From assembly GCF_022539665.2 (NCBI RefSeq), contig NC_081336.1:10702778-10766777 (forward strand): 64,000 bases of DNA, read 5' to 3'. Both the position numbers and the translations under genes were made by a program. The stretch's first letter is position 1. Each line of letters begins with the position of its first letter. The stretch comes from Daphnia carinata (taxonomy: Eukaryota; Arthropoda; Branchiopoda; Diplostraca; Daphniidae). This document shows, one piece after another, positions 57,384 to 64,000 of this stretch. The notes beneath the pieces were generated by a model, which searched no databases, was not told the DNA's origin, and saw only the letters and a list, made by a program, of their open reading frames with translations.

Positions 57384-59000
57384 CTAAATTTAAAATTGCT
57401 GAGCTCCCATGTATCAGCATTGGAATATTTGGCTCCACTCAAGGTAGTTTCACAACAATTTCCTCTTCTTACGCTACTGCCAAGACAAAATTTAATACAA
57501 GATATACCTTGGGGCCAAAAGTGATATAGATTCAATGCCAACATAGCTGATTTGATTTTGATTCACTAGTCACACTTGTTGCAGTGTTTTACATAAGAAG
57601 AAGCAATACATTACCCATGGTGTCGGGCTTATTTATTTTGTCGGGCTTATTTTCAAGCCCTAACTTCTTTAACATCGGGAGCCGTTGAGTGAAATAAAAC
57701 TGGATACCTTACCAGTAGATGGCTATACTGTTTGATGGATCGTCTGACAGTATAAATTCATTGTTTACCACATGTAAGCTTGCAGCATTTTTGTTATGCT
57801 GGCATGTAATCTAAATTTTGTAATTTTAGGTGATGGCATTCGCGTTACGTTTAAGTCAAGATCTACTCTACAATGGGATAAATTTTTCGTAGAATAAGTA
57901 TCTCCGAGAGCTATGTGTTGCAGTATCATGCTGATGGTAAAAGGTGTATTCAATTTTTAATAACTTTTGAATTTTCTTCTCTGTATGTGCAGTGACGTGA
58001 CAGTACTGGTTGGTGGTGTTATCTAGGGATAAACCTTTCCATTTTCCCATCCAATCTGTAAGACAGCTCTGATTGTTTGCATAACTACAGCAATATTCCC
58101 TGCATAACAAAGGGAATGTTCTCATTTTCTTTAGTGAACTGTTCCCTGTTCAGTTCTTATTGCCATTTTTGGCAATCGAAGAGGCCCAAGAAGAATATTA
58201 ATTTTCTACCAGACTGCCATTCTGCCAAAGATGTCTTCGTAAGCGATTCGGTATTTGATTGATGGTTTAGAGATCATGGGTTTATTAAATAAAACATCTT
58301 TAATTACAGAAAGGAAGGTTCCAAATGATAAGCCCATCAGTATCGTGAAAACGATATGGATATTTTGTTCCAACCCTCACACATGGTGTGTTCCAAGTTA
58401 AGTGCGTAGGTGAATTCTCATGGAAAATGTGATCCAAGCCTCCCATGTAACGGTATTTGTTTCATTTAAAGCGAAGCACAAAAATTGGTTCACATCTATT
58501 CTGTGGTCACATTTTACCTTGATCTTAATTTCTCTTTCATTCCAGTCTCCTTGATGACATTTTGCAGCTAACCGTAAAAGATGTCCAGCCATTATATTTC
58601 CCTGTTTAAGAATAGAAGACGAAAAGAGATGCTAAATTTTCAAAGAACGCTACTCAGACGACACGGCTAATTGCTGATTCATCCCGAACAGTAAAGAGTT
58701 TTATTCTCTTAAATTCAAGTGCATATCTGGGCTCCCTTCTTTCTGTGGCCCCGTTTCCCCTAAATTTCTAATAAGCCCGTAGGGGGGTCATGCCCCTACT
58801 GTGATCAGCAGTTAAAGGTTGTGAGTGCGCTGTCCGGAAAGGGGACGTGGGGGTCCCCCTGGCTCGATGATATCTTTTTGAGGGTCTTGGGGCTACCCAC
58901 ATATCCGAATAACGGTTAATCGCTCACGTGAAAACTTGTCCTTATCATCACTCTTCATCCTTTTCCGGCTTCTCTTAGCCACGCACCGGGTAATCTCCCC
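57384..59000. other. R2 segment without recognised gene
   Basis: Direct copy of 16714-18330. No gene recognised. The point equal to the palindrome edge in R1 (~58181) is uninterrupted here, so it may preserve the pre-palindrome arrangement. Confidence 0.5.
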
Positions 59001-59004
59001 GGTG

Positions 59005-59065
59005 AGTCAACTAAGGTAGGGGGAGACTCTACTCATGTGGTAGAGTTTTCTCCTACCTTAGTTGA
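59005..59065. repeat. Short perfect-arm hairpin, R2
   Basis: Direct copy of 18337-18397. Confidence 0.75.
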
Positions 59066-59203
59066 CACAAAAAAATTTTACATCAATAAAAATTGTTTTT
59101 TTTTAATTCAAAAATCTTTTTACTTATTTTGTCTTTCTTGCACCTTATTTTATACGTCTACATGTAATCCGCATGAGGTATTTCTTCATTTATCTTTTGC
59201 TGA

Positions 59204-59277
59204 TATGCATCATTCTGGGATTCGAACCTCAGACATTTCATATCTCAGTCGAACGCTCTACCATTGAGCCACTGTTA
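59204..59277 (-). pseudogene. tRNA-like relic 1, R2
   Basis: Direct copy of 18536-18608. Confidence 0.55.
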
Positions 59278-59368
59278 ACCATACAGACAATAATTCCCAT
59301 TTGAAAGCGTATCGACTTATCCACTACAAACAAAGGTATTAAGGAAGAAATTACATATTTGTATACGT

Positions 59369-59440
59369 TGTAGATGGCTCAATGGTAAAGTATTAAACTG
59401 ATACGCTGGAGGTCTAGGGTTCGATCCCCAATCCAGTTCA
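59369..59440 (+). pseudogene. tRNA-like relic 2, R2
   Basis: Direct copy of 18701-18771. Confidence 0.55.
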
Positions 59441-59588
59441 TGAAAATACTCTCATAAATAAAAACAAACTTTATTTAAAAATCTAACACATTTTTTATTG
59501 TCCCTCCATCCTCCCACAAATCCTCCACTTACATTCACATCTTACAACACAACACAATACAAGACATACATAAATAACTAACTAACAG

Positions 59589-59903
59589 GTTGGCTGCCAC
59601 GCCACTAAATTTACATTAATTACGTCGCTATCGGAAGGATAGCGACCAAGGGGGATTTGCCCGCTGACAAGTCCGGGCTGATATGATGATGGAGACCGTT
59701 GTGGGAACGCACACCCCAGGTCTCCACCACACATCGGACAAAGGGAGTCCCTCTGGTGCGTTGCCTAATTGCCTTTCGGCGAATCTTGGGCAGTGGCAAC
59801 TACTCCACCTCATGACAGATAGGCCATGAGGCAGAACAGCGCGGCCCGTCCCTATATAGCTAAAAAAAAAAAAAAAGGGGAGCAAACGGGCGTGGCAGCC
59901 AAC
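59589..59903. mobile_element. MITE-like element, copy 3
   Basis: Direct copy of 18921-19230 with a longer internal A run near 59861. Confidence 0.65.
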
Positions 59904-59966
59904 GTGTAAATTAGTACTACACAATTACACAATAAAAAAATACAACGATACCACAAAGACCAGGCG

Positions 59967-60201
59967 ATGACGTGGCGACCACGAGGCGACGGGCGAGGCG
60001 ATGATGGCGCGACGGGCGAAGAGAAGACGTGGCGACCGGGCGAGAAGGTGACGTGGCGACGGGAAAGGCGAAGACGGGGCGACGGGCGAGGCGAAGACGG
60101 GGCGACGGGCGAGGCGACGACGGGGCGACGGCCGAAGCCAAGACGGGACGACGGCCGAAGCGAAGACGGGATGACGGGCAAGGTAATGACGGGCGTGGCG
60201 A
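59967..60201. repeat. GC-rich minisatellite, shortest array
   Basis: Same ~23 bp repeat, 247 bp between the fixed flanks: about 97 bp (roughly four units) shorter than in R1. Interior units of R1 with cgacgacgacgggcgagac variants are missing. Confidence 0.9.
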
Positions 60202-60726
60202 ACACGAAGAAGGCTTTGTTCTTAATCGTAAAAGTAAAGAAAAAGAACCAGTTAGTGGGAAATATAAGATTGTTGTTGTAACCAAACGTTGAAAGCAATT
60301 CGACTTACTTCTGCTGTCCGAAGACTGAAAAGACTGTAGGGCCAGCAAATAGGCAGCAGACAGCTAAGAGTTGGCAGTTCTATGGTTGAATGTTCAATTT
60401 AAATAAAAAGGCAAACTATATGAGGCAGAAGAAAAATTTAAAATACCAGTAGAAATTGTGTTGAGGTACATGTCTATGTCTGTTGGTAGGCTAGGTCGAG
60501 ATTACAACTGCCGAAATGACTGTTGTTACAGCTGATACTGCAACGAAGATGAATATGGTGCACTACTCAGATCACGATTAACAGTAGACCATGAGTGGTT
60601 AAAGAGTAGAAGAATGATATTATGGTATTCCTACCCATAGGATTTGCATCTTTGGTGACATTCCTCAACAGGACGTATTCTTTACAAACGAAGTTTCATG
60701 AGCTAAACCTTAGAAGCAAAATCCGT
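60202..60726. other. R2 segment up to the LINE insertion
   Basis: Direct copy of 19626-20150. No gene recognised. Confidence 0.5.
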
Positions 60727-60867
60727 CAATGAGATTCTTTTTTTTTTTTTTTTTTCTTTCTTAAGGTGCCTCCCGTGTGGCGTTGCCATATCGAGAGCGG
60801 GTCGTCCTAGGAGACCGAAATTGGCACCGGGAAATTGCTCGGAAAAGTGGGATGATTTTGAATTAGA

Positions 60868-61150
60868 TTAGCAGCGTTTGTGGAGTCCTGATTTCCAGAA
60901 GAAATTTAAAACCAAGTCCCTGATCTTGAATTTGGCGAGGTTGTCACAAACTTGCGGTGGATGTAGGAGATTGGATAGGTTCAACTGAAGTTTTAACTCC
61001 GAGAGGAAGCTTTTTAGTTCCTCTCTTTCGGCAGCGAGGTGGGGACACTCAATAATTAGATGTGAGGGAGTCTCTTTCACAGGGCAGCCATAGCTGCAGT
61101 ATGGGGATACAGAGGGATCAAATAACGAAACGCGGGCGTTTAAACGTAGC
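60868..61150 (-). pseudogene. LINE C-terminal Cys/His tail
   Basis: CSYGCPVKETPSHLIIECPH matches the CxxxC...H....C zinc-knuckle-like tail found after RNase H in many LINEs, then LKSFLSELKLQLNLSNLL and FFWKSGLHKRC at the stop (60868). Confidence 0.8.
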
Positions 61151-62090
61151 CGGTTCGACCGGAGTTTGTGAAGAATGCTGTTTCTGACTCTGTTAGGACC
61201 AACCAGGGTTCTGGGTGAATGGAGTTCCTAGGGTGAGAAGCAAAGAAGTCATGGTGACTCGCAAGGTATAGAGACATCAGCTTGGACCATGCTATGCGAA
61301 AAACATTTAGGGCGAGTTTAGGTGAGTCGACGAGATCGATTTTTTCGCAGTTAGGATCCGTTCTTGCGTCGTTTGCCAGACGATCCACTAATTCATTTTC
61401 TGGAATGCCTACATGGCTTGGAATCCAGTAGAGAATAACTTTGGAGCCGGCAGAAGAGCTGGTTAAGGCCCTGTTCCGAATCTTGACCACCAGTTCGTTT
61501 GAAGGGTGTAGAGCATTGATGGCGGAGATGGCACTGAGTGAGTCCGAGAAGATCCGGATTAGCTGCGCCGGGCCGTTGTCAGCGTGTTCATTGGCCTTTA
61601 GAATAGCCAACAATGCAGCTGTGAAGATGTTCGTATCACTAGAAAGTTTCCAGGCTTTTTTCACTTGAGAATTTGGGCAGTAGATGGCGCATGCTGTTGA
61701 GTTGTTTTCGAAGTCACGGGAGCCATCTGTGAAGACGCTTACCGTACTAGAACTGGCGTTGTTTTGCGTAAACAGTGCTCGAAAGAGTAGTCTGGTGAAC
61801 GTTGGATTTTCAAGAGCATTGTTTTTCGAGATTGGGAGTATAAATGTAGGTATTTTCGGCATCAACCATGGAGGATTTAGCAGATTTTCGGGAAAACTAA
61901 CGGAGGTAAACAGGGAAACTTTTAAAGCTAACAGTTGGAACTTGCACAACACAACACTTGGGGTACTTCTGGTGTTCCATAAGGTGAGGCTAGAGTAAGT
62001 ACTTTTCGCACTATCATAAAAAGGGTTCTTTGGTTTACTTTGCAGCTTTATGAGGTAAAGGCAGGCTAACCATTCACATCTGCAATGAAT
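61150..62090 (-). pseudogene. LINE RNase H domain with altered catalytic residue
   Basis: Contains VFTDGSRDFENNSTACAIYC (first Asp), NIFTAALLAILKANEHA, FSDSLSAISAI (third carboxylate), and YWIPSHVGIPENELVDRLAN. The conserved Glu of the usual FTAELLAI motif is Ala (GCA; one base from GAA). A second frameshift occurs near 61190: the ORF stops after NSGRTGYV while the true frame continues SNRLRLNARVSLFDPSVSPY. Confidence 0.88.
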
Positions 62091-63050
62091 GGGGTTATGC
62101 CTGTGTCCAGCCACAGATGTGCACGAGGAGTGGAGTTTGGAGCCAGAAGGATTGCACGAAGAATTGAGTTTTGGATTGTATCCAGCTTCCTGGTAAGGGG
62201 AGATCTGCCCTGAAGGATACTTAGGTAAGAATAGTCTACAATGCTTCTTACTAATGCTGTGTACAGATTGACCAGGAGTTTGGGTTTCAGGTTCAGATTC
62301 TTCCTAACCAGGATTTTGAAGAAGTTTGCTCTTCGAGAAACCTTTGTAACTAAATCTTGCAGATGTTGGTTCCAGTTGAGCTTACGGTCAAAGGTGATAC
62401 CCAGGAATTTGCCATGACTGACGGCAGGGATACTCTCACTGTTAAAGGTCAGATGGAGAGGGACGTAGTTCTTAATTCTTCTGCTGAACGATATGGAGAA
62501 ACACTTGGACACAGAGATTTGGAATCTCCAGGTAGCACACCATCTTTCAAATTTTCTTATTGCAGTTTCTAGCCTTTTTCGGGCTTTGCTTCTTAGGGAG
62601 TGAGTGCAGCGGGCTGAGATGTCATCCGCGAACATTTTGACGATAACGACTAAATTGTTTTTCGGGTTCCTACACAAGGGGAAGTCACGGGTCATGATAG
62701 TGAAGAGAATGGGGCTCAGTACTGAGCCTTGGGGAACTCCGACGGAGATGATTTTGGCATGTGACAGTGTACTGTCTAGTTTGACCCGAACCTTCCGCTG
62801 TAGCAGGAAGTTCAGGAGCCATTTGAGGATGTTCCCTGTAACTCGCGCTTGACTTATTTTGAAGAGCAGCCCGGGTAGCCACACCAGGTCGTAAGCTTTT
62901 TTAATGTCTAGAAAGACGCAGTGAGTTTCTTTTTTCTTGTTGAAGCCCGAGGTGACGGCATTCTCCAAATCCCATAGGTGGTCGTGTGTGGAACAGCCCT
63001 TACGAAATCCTGCTTGGCTTGAGGGGAGTATGTTGTAGTGCTCGAGGTGG
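62090..63050 (-). pseudogene. LINE reverse transcriptase domain
   Basis: Reads from CHLEHYNILPSSQAGFRKGC at the 5' truncation. Motifs: AGFRKGCSTHDHL, FLDIKKAYDLVW (first catalytic Asp), GVPQGSVLSPILF, and FADDI (catalytic YADD/FADD), then the thumb GKFLGITFDRKLNWNQHL. The frame closes at IADVNG then TAG (~62066). The protein continues one frame over with EWLACLYLIKLQSK, showing a 1-base indel near 62090. The first ~15 codons of the apparent ORF (from 63100) are host flank. Confidence 0.9.
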
Positions 63051-63062
63051 CAATGAGATTCT

Positions 63063-64000
63063 GATAACAAAACATTAGTCCTATACCTCTCAATGAGCAC
63101 TCGTATAGTTTTATGAATGCAACGTAGTAGGTTGCTAACAGTTTTTTGGTTTGTCAGCTGACATAGTTGATTAAAAGACGTGTACCATAAACACCAAGCA
63201 TTCTGTGGGCTTCACTTCTAAAACACACTCAGGGATGAAAACGTACAGAAGCACCATTAGTTTTTCTTAAGTTTTCCATTGGAATATGACATATTTAACA
63301 GAAACTTTCGAACACAGCTTTCACCGTTCACACTTAGTCAGCAAGTAAATAGTGACACAGCAGCGTCATCTTGTTTTCCAATTAACAACCGAAAAATTCA
63401 TCAAAATTGAAAATATTGCTTTTTTGAGACGGGAACTGCATTGATGTGAACTCTTTAAACATACTTTTAGATCGTGAATCACTCACACACAATCACATTT
63501 TTTCACTGACTTTTATTTATTTATCCAAAAACCTAGATATTTCTAGGAAAATACATGATTTGGGTTCACAGTTCAACAAGGATGCTGATTGCGCTTCACA
63601 CACATCTAGAAATTTCGCAAGTTGACGTATCTCTGGATTGTTAGCTAGTCAACATCTGCATGATAATACACTTTTCTTTTTTTTTGAACAGCTGCAATGG
63701 TATTTCGGTCATAAGTTCCACGGAAAAATTTCTCCATTGAGGCAAGAACGCCAATTGTGCGTTATCTTGTGCCTATTTTCAATTAAATGGATACGCCGTC
63801 ACTTTTCTGATCGGAAGAGCTCACTTTGGCCTGGAATATTGTTTTGAATGGTGTAATTAGTATACATTGCATACATTAAATTGGATCAATTACTTTTTGG
63901 CATACGTTCAATTGTGTGAGGCTGTCAAACCGTCGACAGGCGGTATCTAAAGGAGGAAATCAGCTACGAGCTTGCGGACTCTAAACAAACGCAAAACTAA
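63063..64000. other. R2 segment after the LINE, to window end
   Basis: Direct copy of 20163-21100. No gene recognised. Confidence 0.5.

Larger units (their letters stand above)
60739..63050 (-). mobile_element. 5'-truncated non-LTR retrotransposon (LINE) with RNase H
   Basis: A 2.3 kb insertion with its 3' poly(A) shown as a T run at 60739-60757. It is flanked by a 12 bp target duplication CAATGAGATTCT (60727-60738 and 63051-63062). The undisturbed target occurs once at 20151-20162 in R1 and near 46820 in the right arm. The element starts inside the reverse transcriptase domain, so the endonuclease and ORF1 are missing. RT plus RNase H plus a C-terminal Cys/His tail suggests an I- or LOA/Jockey-group LINE. 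Confidence 0.93.
53325..64000 (+). repeat. Direct repeat R2 (truncated by window end)
   Basis: Second copy of R1 in the same orientation. It lacks the TIR transposon (empty site 56327-56328) and carries a LINE at 60739-63050 that R1 lacks. It also retains 29 bp in the left arm of the fold-back repeat that R1 has lost. It continues beyond 64000. Confidence 0.93.

Overview
The window looks like arthropod nuclear DNA, most likely a branchiopod crustacean such as Daphnia. This is an inference from AT-rich sequence, short GT-AG introns (often 60-80 bp), metazoan gene fragments (vasa, POLD1, SLC18B1-like, C1GALT1, USP4/11/15) and a LINE with RNase H. No species was confirmed by a search. Very little here is single-copy: nearly everything sits in large, recent segmental duplications, and most recognisable genes are truncated, fused or frameshifted.

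Layout. (1) 1-2326: a vasa (DDX4) helicase fragment fused to the 3' part of POLD1, then a T-rich tract and a relic of the last exons of an MFS transporter (to ~3640). (2) 5218-6525 (-): an intact ORF of a lineage-specific family, here called Q. It has a retropepsin-like domain whose DTG is DKG, followed by a coiled coil and a basic tail. (3) 7020-9291: an SLC18B1-like MFS pseudogene running into a second vasa fragment (9292-10260). (4) 9640-21100: block R1. It is repeated directly as R2 at 53325-64000, which runs off the window. R1 alone carries a 3.0 kb TIR transposon (12643-15664); R2 alone carries a 2.3 kb 5'-truncated LINE (60739-63050). Each has an empty site in the other copy.

(5) The dominant structure is a near-perfect palindrome. 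Arms 17512-32804 and 34181-49453 (about 15.3 kb each) surround a 1376 bp spacer holding a C1GALT1-like pseudogene. Each arm contains, from the outside in: tRNA-like relics, a MITE-like element, a GC-rich minisatellite, USP fragments, POLD1, vasa, MFS, an intact 510-aa Q gene, hairpin repeats and a decayed Q-like ORF. (6) 49454-51350: a broken Q copy cut exactly at the palindrome edge. (7) 51503-52270: an ELYS-like acidic ORF. (8) 52275-52525: seven CTCF-core-like motifs at 34-38 bp spacing. (9) 52640-53945: a vasa pseudogene with zinc knuckles, leading into R2.

The copies give a relative history. MFS-vasa and vasa-POLD1 chimeras formed first, because they are shared by all copies. R1 was joined to the MFS-vasa unit by a switch inside a 16 bp stretch of vasa identity. 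The palindrome then formed, and the TIR element and LINE inserted into single copies. Only the Q ORFs stay open across diverged paralogs. They are the best candidates for functional, undescribed genes.
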